Positions 17,461-27,230 of a stretch of DNA of 64,000 nt are shown piece by piece. The position numbers were made by a program, and so were the translations under genes. The stretch covers positions 5,135,501 to 5,199,500 of the forward strand of contig CP070896.1 of the NCBI GenBank assembly GCA_017084465.1, in the 5' to 3' direction. The stretch's first letter is position 1; every line of letters starts with the position of its first letter. A model generated the notes under the pieces. It made no database searches, was not told the origin of the DNA, and saw only the letters and a list, made by a program, of their open reading frames with translations. The stretch comes from Lacrimispora xylanisolvens (GTDB lineage Bacteria; Bacillota; Clostridia; Lachnospirales; Lachnospiraceae).

Positions 17461-19681
17461 TTAATACTTGGAATCTGTATTTGTTTCAGAGAACTCAGTA
17501 GAAGGCCTATGGCTGCGTTCAGTCAGCTGGGGCACATCTTCCTGCTGTTCCTTACTGTTTACCAGCTGGAATTTTCCTACCAGAGATTTTAAGTTCACTG
17601 CCTGAGCAGACAGTTCCTCTGAAGTAGCGGCACTTTCTTCTGAAGTAGCAGAGGTCGTCTGAACAACTGCGGAAATCTGGTCAATTCCAGTTGTGATCTG
17701 TGTAATGGCATCTGCCTGTACATTAGATGCTTCTGCAATTTCAGCAATTTTACCGGTGGAGATTTCAGACTTCTGAACCACCAGGCGAAGTGCATTCGCT
17801 GTCTCGTCAGCGATTTTTGTTCCGCTTCCAATTGCAGATATGGCATTCTCAATAAGAGCAGTCGTGTTTTTAGCTGCCTCTGCCGATTTGCCAGCCAGGT
17901 TTCGTACTTCGTCTGCGACAACAGCAAATCCCTTGCCCGCAGATCCGGCTCTGGCTGCTTCTACAGCTGCATTCAGTGCAAGGATATTGGTCTGGAAAGC
18001 AATATCATCAATGGTTCTGATAATTTTACTGATTTCGTTGGAAGTATTGGCAATCTCATTCATCGCTTCCGTCATTTCTTTCATTTTCTGATTGCTTTCC
18101 ATGATACCCGTACCTGCTTCCTGAGAAAGGGTATTTGCCTCGGCCGCATTGGCGGCATTTTGTTTTACACGTTCTGAAATTTCTGTGATTGTTGCGGACA
18201 ATTCTTCTATGGAAGAGGCCTGCTCTGTGGCTCCCTGGCTCAAGGCCTGGGAAGCATCAGCTACCTGGGAAGCTCCTGTGGATACCTGCTCAGATGCCTC
18301 GTCAATTTCCAGAAGGGTGCTGCTTAAATTTAAGCGGATGTTGTGCATTGCTTCATAAATATAGCGGTAATCTCCGGTATATTGATCCTGGCATTCCGAT
18401 TGAACTTTGAAATTTCCCTGGCTCATTTCACCAAGCAGATAATTGATATCCTGAATAATCAATTTTAAATTTTGTCCCATGTCCACAAATGTTTTTGATA
18501 ACTGGCCAATTTCATCATTACTTTTGACCTGAATCTCAACATTTAAGTTTCCAGCCGCAATGTTCTTCGCTGCTGCCACAACTCCGTCAATGGGTTTTAA
18601 TGTTCTGCGTAAAAATACAATGATAACCGAATTAATAAAAATAAGGGATAAAACAGCCAGCACAATCATGACAATAACGCTTTTTACCACATCCTTATAC
18701 AAATCGCTTTTGTCAAGACTGCTTGAAGCCCACCAGGTCTGGGATCCGCAGGTGATGGGATAGTAATGTCTGGTTTCCAGAGAACCGTCAGCCTTTTTTG
18801 TATCAATGTGGAATTCCTTCTTGTTTTCCTGCATTTTTTACAATCCTGGCATATTCTGATGGAGGAATTAAGTCTTCCAGTTTTTTACCTATGTTGTCAC
18901 TTGATTTACTGTCAAAAGCAATCATATTTCCTTCTGTATAAATATCAACATACATGGAAGGATATTTGGCATCGGTGGTTTTGATTCTGGAAAAATTAGA
19001 AACATTAATATCAGCCAGGATCACACCAATTACATGGTCTCCATTCATAATTGGATATGCAATGGTACTCATCATGGTTCCTTTATAATTAAAAGGATCG
19101 GTCAGGTAAGGTGTCTTTGTTTCTCTTGCTACCCGGTAATAATCCTGATTGGAGTATTCGCTGTAGGCACCGAGAGACTGGGCAGTGTTATTTTTTGCAT
19201 TGTCACGGTCAACATAGACAGAGTAATCTTTAACTGCCGGATCAAATTGTCCAGGCTCAAAAAAGGCGCCGACGCCATATAAGGAATCGCTATTATTAAG
19301 CGCTGCCCAGGCTGAATTTGTAATGTAATTCTCTACCTCATAATTGACTTCTTTCAACTGGGCATTGTATATTTTGCTTTTCCTGTTGATGTTTTTCCAG
19401 TCACTGGTGGCATCCCCGCCGTTATAAACCCGATTTAAGTAATCCTGTAAATCTTTGGCAGTGCCAGACGCATCATTGATAATAGACTGAACCATGAGAC
19501 CATTCTGAGCTGCAATTCCTGTAAACTCACCATTGATTGCTTTGGATATTGAACTGCTGGCAAGTATGGAAGAGATGGTAATAAGCACGGTCAAACTCAA
19601 AATCAGTATGATACCTGTAGCAATGGATGTTTTCATTGCAAGCTTCATATCATTAAAATTAATTTTTTTCTTGTTCTTCAT
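17461..19681 (-). CDS. Methyl-accepting chemotaxis protein with dCache sensor (frameshifted)
   Basis: Transmembrane chemoreceptor of about 740 residues. It has an N-terminal TM helix (about 18-42), a large extracellular double-Cache sensor (motifs YGVGAFFEPG, YSNQDYYRVARE, VIGVILADI), a second TM helix, a HAMP domain, and the cytoplasmic signalling domain with the CheA/CheW hairpin (AFQTNILALNAAVEAARAG). A T run on the plus strand (18834-18839, six T where five restore it) breaks the frame just before the end of the sensor (RIVKMQENKKEF). The ligand is unknown; Cache domains often bind amino or organic acids. It is a single-gene unit with terminator at 17408. Confidence 0.88.
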
Positions 19682-20008
19682 CTTAATGCTCCCTCAAATT
19701 AAAAAAATAGTAAAAAACTTCCCTCCTGTGCACCGGTAATATAGTTTGCTTTTATGGAAAAATATACCAGTTAACGAATAAAAAATAAACTGCATATCAT
19801 GCAGCTAAATTTTTATATATTAAAAAAATGACCCTCCTTTCCTGTCATTAGTTTCATTTTTCTTCACCATCAACTGCTATTCGACACAAAGTGACAATTT
19901 GTTAATAGAAAATATATAAAAAAGTTACGATTATTAATAATGAGGGTAATAAGATAATTGAAACGGTACAAATCATGATTCAATCGGTTATGAAACAGAT
20001 GAACAACT
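19682..20008. other. Intergenic region without a gene
   Basis: 327 bases between the chemoreceptor start and the chromate-transporter stop. AT-rich, no credible ORF. It contains a small dyad CTGCAT / ATGCAG (19790-19804). The minus-strand promoter of the chemoreceptor must lie here, but no clear sigma-A or sigma-D match could be chosen. Confidence 0.5.
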
Positions 20009-20581
20009 TTATATACCAGGCATAAGCAACTGAACCGCTACTTCGGCAACACCGCAAAGTACCATAACGAGAATGGGGTCTTTCTTTTTCTTTTGGAGTA
20101 GAAATACGGCAGCGGCAAAATAGAGCACAGGACGAAGTTTGACCTGACCAGGTAAAAAAGAGAGGGAACCAGAGGGAAAGACAGCAGGAAGTAAAATATC
20201 AATTCCCGCCACTGCAATCATAGATACAACGGCAGGACGCAGGCTTTCTAATATATCCTGCAGAATGCTTAAATTTTTATATCGGTTATATGCCCAGGAT
20301 AAGAAGGTGACAAACAGGCAGGAAGGAAGAACGCAGCCCAAAGTCGCAAAAAAAGCGCCGGGTATTCCGGCAATCTGATTTCCTACAAAGGTTGCAGAAT
20401 TTATGGCAATTGGCCCAGGTGTCATTTGTGAGATGGTAATTAAATCGGTAAAATCGTTTATGGTGAGCCAGTGATAAGTAGTGATAATCTGTTGCTTAAT
20501 TAATGGCATGGCGGCATAACCACCCCCGAAGCTGAACGCTCCAATCTGAAAAAATGCCCAGAACAATTTTAAATAGATCAT
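20009..20581 (-). CDS. Chromate transporter (half-size CHR protein, second of pair)
   Basis: 190-residue single CHR-domain membrane protein. The signature FGGGYAAMPLI and the PGPIAINSATFVG segment are visible, plus about five hydrophobic stretches. Short CHR proteins work as unequal pairs, and this gene is two bases downstream of its partner. Family members export chromate or move other oxyanions. The physiological substrate in an anaerobe is uncertain. Confidence 0.88.
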   Translation of the reverse strand: MIYLKLFWAFFQIGAFSFGGGYAAMPLIKQQIITTYHWLTINDFTDLITISQMTPGPIAINSATFVGNQIAGIPGAFFATLGCVLPSCLFVTFLSWAYNRYKNLSILQDILESLRPAVVSMIAVAGIDILLPAVFPSGSLSFLPGQVKLRPVLYFAAAVFLLQKKKKDPILVMVLCGVAEVAVQLLMPGI

Positions 20582-20583
20582 AA

Positions 20584-21141
20584 TTATGCCTCATTTCTAA
20601 GTTTTCTAATGATAGTCTTACAGATACCGGTCAGTGCTGCAGCCAGGATGATAAAAATTACATTTACATGATAAAAGTAAGCAGCAATAAAGGAAGCTGC
20701 CATCAGAATAATTAAAAGGGGATCTTTTCCTTTTACCACGTCACCTCCCATGTCATAGACAACGGAAAGAATCACAGCACCGACACCGGCTGTCATACCG
20801 CTTAGCATTGCCTGGATGATGGAATTTTCTTTAAAGGCGGTGTAAAAAAATGAGATGACAGAGAGAATAATAAAGGGTGGAATTACAGCACCTAATACGG
20901 CGCAGATAACGCCTGGTAATCGGGCAAGTTTATATCCCACAACGATGGCTCCGTTAACAGCAATGGCTCCTGGTGAGGACTGGGCAATGGCTACCAGGTC
21001 AAGCATTTCCTGTTGATCAATCCAATGAAGCTCATCTACAAATTTTTTCTTCAGCAATGTGATAATTACATAGCCGCCACCAAAGGTAAAGGAGCTTAAA
21101 TAAAGTGTTGATAAGAATATACTGCTTAATATTTTGTTCAT
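20584..21141 (-). CDS. Chromate transporter (half-size CHR protein, first of pair)
   Basis: 185-residue CHR-domain protein with FGGGYVIITLL and SSPGAIAVNGAIVVGY, the counterpart motifs of its downstream partner. It starts inside the stop of the preceding gene (ATGA at 21138-21141). Together the two genes form the usual short-chain CHR heterodimer. A divergent LysR regulator about 640 bases upstream probably controls the unit. Confidence 0.88.
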   Translation of the reverse strand: MNKILSSIFLSTLYLSSFTFGGGYVIITLLKKKFVDELHWIDQQEMLDLVAIAQSSPGAIAVNGAIVVGYKLARLPGVICAVLGAVIPPFIILSVISFFYTAFKENSIIQAMLSGMTAGVGAVILSVVYDMGGDVVKGKDPLLIILMAASFIAAYFYHVNVIFIILAAALTGICKTIIRKLRNEA

Positions 21142-21663
21142 CTGTGTAAGTCTCCTGTTTCCGATACAAATTCATTCTCTCTGTCTAAATATCTGCAAAA
21201 AATAAAGAGTCCCATTAAAATAAAAGGAGAAAAAACCGGATCTGCCTCCACATTCCAGCCACCACCTGATATATTGTGCACAAGCCTTGCAGCCACCCAG
21301 CTTTCCTCATCCATGATGCAGTATTCCTGGCTGCTTCTCATAAATAAATCGTATACTTTATGGTCCATGGTGAACTTGATCTGATCTACTGGCTGGCCAT
21401 TGAGTAAAGACAGATTTTCCGGGAATACAGGATTTCCGGATAATATGGTCTGATTAAGAGAATCAGAAAGGATATATATTTGCTCCTGGCTGTGTTCGCC
21501 GCCCTCACAGGTTTTTTATATCTGCATATAATTTAATTCTGCCGTCAGGGGAAAGTATGGTCTTCCTTGTGGGATAATAGGGCATTTTTAAGCAGGCAAG
21601 CTTTGTGGAGGGTCTTTCATTATCAAGCATATAAAGTTTTCCCGCTTTGATTAAGTATTTCAT
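21138..21663 (-). CDS. Unrecognised protein, first gene of the chromate-transporter operon (frameshifted)
   Basis: I do not recognise the family. From ATG (complement of 21661-21663, AGGAAA upstream) it reads MKYLIKAGKLYMLDNERPS... and breaks at a T run (21512-21517 on the plus strand, six where five restore the frame: DIKTCEGGEHSQEQ). It then continues to the stop that overlaps the transporter start. The restored product is about 174 residues, soluble-looking, with a short hydrophobic stretch (FILMGLFIFC) near the C-terminus. Translational coupling to the transporter shows it is a real gene. The region WVAARLVHNISGGG suggests a compact alpha/beta domain, but no function can be given. Confidence 0.6.
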
Positions 21664-21707
21664 AGAAGTTTCCTTTCAGGTTGTTTATTTCTTTACAAGT
21701 ATAGCAC

Positions 21708-21736
21708 TTGATGGTTTATAATTAAAATAGTATAAT
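21708..21736 (+). promoter_or_regulatory. Promoter of the LysR gene
   Basis: TTGATG (21708-21713), 17-bp spacer, TATAAT (21731-21736), upstream of GGAGG and ATG 21784. The region is shared with the divergent chromate operon, the usual site for LysR binding. Confidence 0.6.
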
Positions 21737-21783
21737 TTTATCAAAAACATATGATATTAGCTATAATAACAGGAGGTATCCCT

Positions 21784-22694
21784 ATGTCCATACGCCATCT
21801 GCGTATATTTCTTACGGTGTGCGAATGCAATAACAGTATAACCAGAGCAGCGAAAAAACTATATATGACCCAGCCATCCGTTTCTGTAGCCATACAGGAA
21901 CTTGAAAAATATTATGGGATTGTGTTATTTGACCGCATATCCAGAAGGCTTTATCTGACTGAGGCAGGCAGACAGTTTCTGGAATATGCCCAGCGTATCT
22001 TTGCCCTCCTTGATGATATGGAGAAAGGGATCAGAAACTGGGATACCATCGGAGTGCTGCGAGTCGGAGCAAGTATCACCATAGGTTCCCAGTTCATGCC
22101 AAGCTATGTGGAAAATTTTCAGCAATGTATCCGGAAGCGGAGGTACAGGTTTTTATCGGAACTTCTCATCAGCTGGAACAGAAGCTTTTAAGTAATGAAC
22201 TGGATTTTGCACTGGTGGAGCGGCCGGTTCATGAAAGCTCCCTGCTTGCAGAGCCTTACATGGAAGATTCCCTTGCAGTCATTGCACCGGGGCGTCACCC
22301 CTATTACCAGGGACAGGTGCTGAAAAAAGAAGAGTTAAGCGAACAGAAATTTCTTCTACGTGAACATGGGAGCGGGACCAGAGAGCTGTTTGAAGAAGTG
22401 ATGGAAATATCAGGTATTACGGTAAAGCCAGTTTGGGAAGGGATGAGTACAACCGCACTGGTCAATGCAGTCATTCATGGACTTGGAATTGCCGTTGTGC
22501 CAAAGCGCATGGTTTCCGGCCCATTGGAGAAAAAACTGGTTTACCAGCTGGAAATAGAGGATGCGGAATTTAAACGGTACTTCTATATTGTCCATCACAA
22601 AGACAAGCTTTTAACCAGAACCATTCATGAATTCATTGATCTTTGCAGGTGTTACGAACTGGATTTCCCCATGCCAAAGTACAATGGACTATAA
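21784..22694 (+). CDS. LysR-family transcriptional regulator (frameshifted)
   Basis: About 303 residues when joined. The N-terminal winged helix is typical (MSIRHLRIFLTVCE...SITRAAKKLYMTQPSVSVAIQELE), followed by a type 2 periplasmic-binding-like effector domain (LVERPVHES, GSGTRELFEE, GLGIAVVPKRMV). Start ATG 21784 has GGAGG upstream. The frame changes at bases 22124-22125 (AA where AAA gives FQQMYPEAEVQVFIG). Divergent orientation to the chromate operon suggests it controls that operon. The effector could be an oxyanion or sulfur metabolite, which is inference. Confidence 0.86.
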
Positions 22695-22738
22695 AAAACA
22701 CCAATTTATGCAACAATTTGCAGGAACATTTGGTTGTA

Positions 22739-22795
22739 TTTACAACGACATTTTTGGGTGATATAATCTGATTCACAATATACAAACGTTTGTAT
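22739..22795 (+). promoter_or_regulatory. Promoter plus LacI-type operator of the DapA-like/Nramp-like operon
   Basis: TTTACA (22739-22744), 17-bp spacer, TATAAT (22762-22767). A perfect 16-bp palindrome ATACAAACGTTTGTAT with a central CG (22780-22795) lies over the transcription start. Central CG palindromes are the mark of LacI-family sites, and a LacI gene is the last gene of this group (25350). A 115-base leader follows before the ATG at 22910. Confidence 0.78.
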
Positions 22796-22909
22796 CCAAA
22801 TAAAATTGTATATTATATCTAACCCGGGCTGAAAAACCTATCATATGTATGGCGCAATACATGTGAAATCAGATTCATTACATTCTTTCATGAAAAAGGA
22901 GATAAAAAA

Positions 22910-23860
22910 ATGTCTAAAGTAAAAAACTGGAAAACCATATTCCCTGCAATCTGCGTTCCTATGAATGATGACTATAGCATTAATGAAGCTGAACTGAGAA
23001 AATATGTCAGCTGGCTTGCCGGCTTTGATGAGATTGAAGGTTTAGTCTGCAACGGGCATACCGGAGAGGTAACCGGATTAAGCAGAAAAGAACGAAAAAG
23101 AGTAGTAGAAATTGTAGCAGATGAGGTTGGCGACAGACTGACAATCATTTCAGGAATCAACTGTGAAAATACGGTTGAGTCCATCGAGATGGCAAAAGAA
23201 GTAAAGGAAGCAGGCGCTGATGGAATTTTGCTTATGCCTCCTCATATGTGGCTTCGCTTTGGAATGCATCCCGATGCACCTTTTCACTACATAAAAGACG
23301 TGGCAGACGGTGCGGATATTGATATTATTATCCATTTATATCCGGCAATCAGCAAGGCATTTTATCCAGTTGATACTCTGGTTAAGATGTGCAAAGAAAT
23401 CGATCATGTAAAAGCAATTAAGATGGGAACCCGTGTGACTCCATTATATGAAAACGATGTGCGGATTCTGCGCAGGGAAGCTCCCCACGTTTCTCTCATT
23501 ACCTGCCATGATGAAAGCCTGATGTCTTCTCTTACATTCCCTGGTATGGATGGTGCATTAATCGGTTTTGCAGCATGTATTCCGGAACTGATCACAGAAG
23601 CATTTAAAGCTTATAAAGCAGGAGATTTTAAAAAGATCCATGAATATGATGATAAGATTTTCCCCATCTCCAGAGCGATTTACGGTGGAGGACAGCCGTC
23701 AGGAGAAGCACATGCCCGTATGAAAGAAGCTCTTTATCAGAGAGGAATCTTTTCTTCAGCTCTGATGCGCCGGCCGGTGCTTCCATTAACAGCTGAGGAA
23801 AAGGCACAGGTATCAGAGGGCTTAAAGGGAAGCGGCTATACATCTAAAATTACTCTCTAA
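22910..23860 (+). CDS. Dihydrodipicolinate synthase-family lyase/aldolase
   Basis: 316-residue TIM-barrel class I aldolase of the DapA/NanA/KDG-aldolase superfamily. Seen are the early GHTGEVTGLSRKER motif (GTTGE-like), Tyr in HLYPA, and the Schiff-base Lys in AIKMG. The usual biosynthetic dapA context is absent. LacI control and a transporter partner point to a catabolic retro-aldol or dehydratase reaction on a keto acid. AAAGGAG precedes the ATG. The exact substrate cannot be read from sequence. Confidence 0.82.
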   Translation: MSKVKNWKTIFPAICVPMNDDYSINEAELRKYVSWLAGFDEIEGLVCNGHTGEVTGLSRKERKRVVEIVADEVGDRLTIISGINCENTVESIEMAKEVKEAGADGILLMPPHMWLRFGMHPDAPFHYIKDVADGADIDIIIHLYPAISKAFYPVDTLVKMCKEIDHVKAIKMGTRVTPLYENDVRILRREAPHVSLITCHDESLMSSLTFPGMDGALIGFAACIPELITEAFKAYKAGDFKKIHEYDDKIFPISRAIYGGGQPSGEAHARMKEALYQRGIFSSALMRRPVLPLTAEEKAQVSEGLKGSGYTSKITL

Positions 23861-23890
23861 GCAATTGGCATGTCAGGTGGAGGTCAGTTC

Positions 23891-25201
23891 ATGGAAAATA
23901 ATATAAGTACAGCTGCCGTATCAATCGATGCAGCCTTTGACAACTCAGCTATAAAAACTCTGCCGTTTCTGGAGTTAGTGAAGAGAATCGGTCCGGGACT
24001 TGTACTTACCGGAATTGTTATTGGCCCGGGAGCCATTACAACTGCAGCCATGCTGGGAGCCAGATATGGTTATGCAATGCTTTGGCTGTTCATTCCCATT
24101 TTGTTTATGGGGGTTACATTTTTACTTACTACTTATCGGATTGCGCTGCTTACCGGTAAACCGATTATCCATGCCATCCGTTATTATTATGGAGGGAAAG
24201 CTGCAGCCTTTGTGGGAGTTGCTTCATTCTTATCCTGTATGTTTTTCACAATGGGGAATATATCCGGATCAGGATCAGGTATGAATCTGATTTTTGGTAT
24301 GGACTGGAAATTAGGCGCAATCATTATGATTGCAATAACTGTATTCTGCTACTTGACAAAAGGTGTATATTCCAAGGTGGAAAAGGGAATTACAATCTGT
24401 ATTATCGGTATGATATTCGGTTATTATGCCACGCTGGTGAGGGCTGGGGGGCCTTCCTTTGGAGAGTTTGGAAGTGGTCTCACACATTGGACATTTCCAG
24501 CTGGAAGTCTGGCGACTGCCCTGGGTTTTATCAGCACCAATGCGTCTGTTACCACAGGTGTTTACGGCACTTACCTTGGAAAAGAAAAAAAGTGGGAGAA
24601 AGAAGATTTGTTTAACGGTGCAATGATGGTTGATTCTATCACCCATATTGTAGGAGTGATCTTAATCAGTGGGGCAGTTATGCTTGTAGGCGCAATCGTT
24701 CTTCACCCGGCAGGAATTGTGATTAAAAACCCTGCTGAATTAGGAGAAATGATGGTTCCGCTGCTGGGGAAGGCAGCCTATGTGGTTATGGGAATTGCAC
24801 TTTTAGCGGCTGCTTTTTCTTCTCTTCTTGGCAATACTCACCGCACGGTTGTTTTACTGAACGCCGGTTTTGACAAGCCTACCAATCTGGATCATAAAAG
24901 TATAAAAATTGGTTCTATGATTGTTCTGGCAATTGCCGCTGTAATATGCTTTTCCTATAATGGGTCGCCGACCCAGCTGATTCTTTTTGCCAATATTATG
25001 ACAGCCGTTGCAACTCCGGTATCTGGCCTCTTTGTATGTATGCTGATCTGGAACAAGGATGTAAATAAAGGTGTGAAGCAGCCTAAAATATTAAGAATCT
25101 GCATGGTAATCAGCTATATATTCTGTCTGGTACTGACTATTTCAGCTCTTAAAACGGCTCTGCCCAAATTTGCTGAATCCATAATGAAATTATTCTCCTG
25201 A
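23891..25201 (+). CDS. Nramp-fold transporter lacking the canonical metal-site motifs
   Basis: 436 residues with eleven or so hydrophobic segments. The first transmembrane segment aligns well with Nramp (GPGLVLTGIVIGPG...). The start ATG 23891 was chosen because GGTGGAGG lies upstream. An earlier ATG at 23870 has no ribosome-binding site. Canonical Nramp has DPGN in TM1 and MPH in TM6. Here the first is GPGA (Gly45 for Asp, Ala48 for Asn), and the TM6 equivalent is STNASVTTG, without Met or His. Transition-metal transport is therefore doubtful. Divergent Nramp clades with altered sites are known. The operon with a lyase suggests a Mg2+ or organic-substrate carrier. Confidence 0.8.
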   Translation: MENNISTAAVSIDAAFDNSAIKTLPFLELVKRIGPGLVLTGIVIGPGAITTAAMLGARYGYAMLWLFIPILFMGVTFLLTTYRIALLTGKPIIHAIRYYYGGKAAAFVGVASFLSCMFFTMGNISGSGSGMNLIFGMDWKLGAIIMIAITVFCYLTKGVYSKVEKGITICIIGMIFGYYATLVRAGGPSFGEFGSGLTHWTFPAGSLATALGFISTNASVTTGVYGTYLGKEKKWEKEDLFNGAMMVDSITHIVGVILISGAVMLVGAIVLHPAGIVIKNPAELGEMMVPLLGKAAYVVMGIALLAAAFSSLLGNTHRTVVLLNAGFDKPTNLDHKSIKIGSMIVLAIAAVICFSYNGSPTQLILFANIMTAVATPVSGLFVCMLIWNKDVNKGVKQPKILRICMVISYIFCLVLTISALKTALPKFAESIMKLFS

Positions 25202-25216
25202 TTAACAGTTTAAATG

Positions 25217-25259
25217 AAAGTCTTCAGAGGGCTGTCCTGCCGCTGAAGACTTTTATTTG
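25217..25259 (+). terminator. Terminator after the Nramp-like gene
   Basis: Stem AAAGTCTTCAG (25217-25227) / CTGAAGACTTT (25243-25253), followed by a T-rich stretch (TTATTTG). Confidence 0.85.
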
Positions 25260-25278
25260 TATCAGATATCACATCTTG

Positions 25279-25306
25279 TTGACAGGAAAATTTTGTGTGG
25301 TATAAA
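25279..25306 (+). promoter_or_regulatory. Promoter of the LacI gene
   Basis: TTGACA (25279-25284), 16-bp spacer, TATAAA (25301-25306). No copy of the 22780 palindrome is seen here, so the regulator may be constitutive. Confidence 0.65.
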
Positions 25307-25349
25307 AGATTTAAAGGGATTTATTGTATTGTGAAAGGAGACTGGTAAA

Positions 25350-26348
25350 ATGGCAACATTAAAAGATGTGGCAAGACTGGCTAATGTAGATGTCAGCACT
25401 GTATCAAGAGCCCTTAATCATACCTCTTATGTCCATCCTGAGACAAAGAAAAAAATATATGCCGCAGTAGAGCAGCTTAGCTATAAGCCAAACCTGCTTG
25501 CCAAGGGGCTGAGACAGGGAAAGAGGCACACCATAGGTGTTGTTATACCGGAAATCAATTTTTCCATCTTTGGGGAAATGGTACAGGGGATAGAAATCCA
25601 GGCAAGAAAGATGGGATACAGTATCATCATATGCAATACAAAAGACAGGCAGGATGCGGAAGAGGAGTGTTTAAACAGACTGCGGAACGGGCTGGTAGAT
25701 GGAATCTTAATAGCGGCAACCGGGCAGAACGGGCGGCTTTTAAGGGACATAAAAAGCAGTGGTATTTCGGTGATGCAGATAGTAAGAAATCAGGATAGCA
25801 TATTAAGCAGTGTTGTAGCCGATTATTATGCCTGTGGTTATCAGGGAGTTAAATATCTTTATGGGAAGGGGTGCCGTCATATTGGCTTTATTAACGGTTC
25901 AATGGAAATTATCCCATACAAAGAACGATATAAGGGTTACCGGAAAGCAATCAGGGAACTGTCATTAACAGAATATGTGGCTGATTCCCCATTTCCCCAA
26001 AAAGATTATTTTAAAAACGGATATAACGGAATTCTGGAACTTATGGAGAAAGACACAGCACTGGACGGCCTTATGGTAGCCGTGGATATGCAGGGGCTGG
26101 GGGCAATCAGAGCTTTAAAGGAGCGGGGGATAAAGGTTCCTGAGGAGGTGAAGGTCATCAGCCTGACGGGACATTCCATCGGAGGAATGCTGGAAACCGC
26201 AATGACTTCCATGGAGGTTCCGGCAAAAGAGATGGGAGAAGAGGTCACCAGGATGATTATTTCCGACATCGAAGGTGGGCCGGATAAAAAAAACAGCCCG
26301 TTTCACAAAGTATTTGAAGCTTCTCTTATTGAGAGAGAAACAACTTAG
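25350..26348 (+). CDS. LacI/GalR-family transcriptional repressor
   Basis: 332 residues. The N-terminal HTH and hinge are classic (MATLKDVARLANVDVSTVSRALNH, then KPNLLAKGLRQGK), followed by a periplasmic-binding-like sugar domain. GAAAGGAG precedes the ATG. Its position after the lyase and transporter genes and the CG-centred palindrome at their promoter make it the likely local repressor. The effector is probably the lyase substrate or a relative. Confidence 0.9.
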   Translation: MATLKDVARLANVDVSTVSRALNHTSYVHPETKKKIYAAVEQLSYKPNLLAKGLRQGKRHTIGVVIPEINFSIFGEMVQGIEIQARKMGYSIIICNTKDRQDAEEECLNRLRNGLVDGILIAATGQNGRLLRDIKSSGISVMQIVRNQDSILSSVVADYYACGYQGVKYLYGKGCRHIGFINGSMEIIPYKERYKGYRKAIRELSLTEYVADSPFPQKDYFKNGYNGILELMEKDTALDGLMVAVDMQGLGAIRALKERGIKVPEEVKVISLTGHSIGGMLETAMTSMEVPAKEMGEEVTRMIISDIEGGPDKKNSPFHKVFEASLIERETT

Positions 26349-26374
26349 ACCTTGAAGCGGGCTGATGATCACGT

Positions 26375-27136
26375 TTATGACAGCTGGTTCTTATTTCTGC
26401 CGGATTTCCACAAAAGGATAAAACCTGCAAGAGCTACAAACAGGGAGATAAACTGGGAAGTAGATAAGCTTCCAACAGAACCCCTGATTAAATCACCCCG
26501 GTAAAATTCAATTACAAATCTCCCCAGGCTGTAAAAAATCAGATAGAAAGCGCTGACTCTTCCGGCAGGGGGATTTTTCCGTGCCAGTGCCAGCAGTACA
26601 AAACAGTTGGCAAAGTCAAAAATACTGGATACAGTCTGAGTCGGCAGCAGCGGGATTCCGTTAGGTGCAAACTGAGAACTCTGAAAGGTAATGGAAAAAG
26701 GTCCGGGGGTCTGACGCCCATAACAGCATCCGGCAAGAAGACATCCAATTCTTCCGAACCCCTGTGCCAGGGCAATTGACGGGACTACAAGATCCAGATA
26801 ACGGATTGGGCTTATTTTCTTTATACGGCAGTAAATAAATCCGGCACCAATTCCCCCGATGATTCCTCCATATACTACAAATCCGGTAGAGATATCAAGT
26901 AAAAGTCTGGGATTACTTCTGATCTCATCAAATATAGTAACGTAGTAAAGAAGCTTGGCACAGATAAGACCGCCTCCGGCTCCCAGTATGAGCAGATAGA
27001 ATAAGTGATCCGGTTCCAGCCCAGCCTTTTTGGCGCGGTATTCTGCTGTTAAGTAGGCTGCGGCAATTCCGATGCCGATCATCAGACCGTATCCGTGAAT
27101 CGTAAAACCCCCGATGGAGAATAAATCGTTATACAT
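26375..27136 (-). CDS. lgt: Prolipoprotein diacylglyceryl transferase
   Basis: Membrane enzyme that attaches diacylglycerol to the lipobox cysteine of prolipoproteins. 253 residues, about seven TM segments, with the expected HGYGLM near the start and the signature GRIGCLLAGCCYG. AAGGAAG precedes the ATG. It is monocistronic and convergent with lacI. The two stop codons are about 25 bases apart, and a GC-rich dyad (AGCCCGTTTCA near 26294, TGAAGCGGGCT near 26354) could act as a shared terminator. Confidence 0.93.
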   Translation of the reverse strand: MYNDLFSIGGFTIHGYGLMIGIGIAAAYLTAEYRAKKAGLEPDHLFYLLILGAGGGLICAKLLYYVTIFDEIRSNPRLLLDISTGFVVYGGIIGGIGAGFIYCRIKKISPIRYLDLVVPSIALAQGFGRIGCLLAGCCYGRQTPGPFSITFQSSQFAPNGIPLLPTQTVSSIFDFANCFVLLALARKNPPAGRVSAFYLIFYSLGRFVIEFYRGDLIRGSVGSLSTSQFISLFVALAGFILLWKSGRNKNQLS

Positions 27137-27230
27137 GGTTATCTTCCTTCTTTTATCTTTAGAATAAAAACGAGGTTATTATATCATATCTTTTAAAACA
27201 TTGCAAAGAAAGCCGAAAGTCTCCGGTGTA

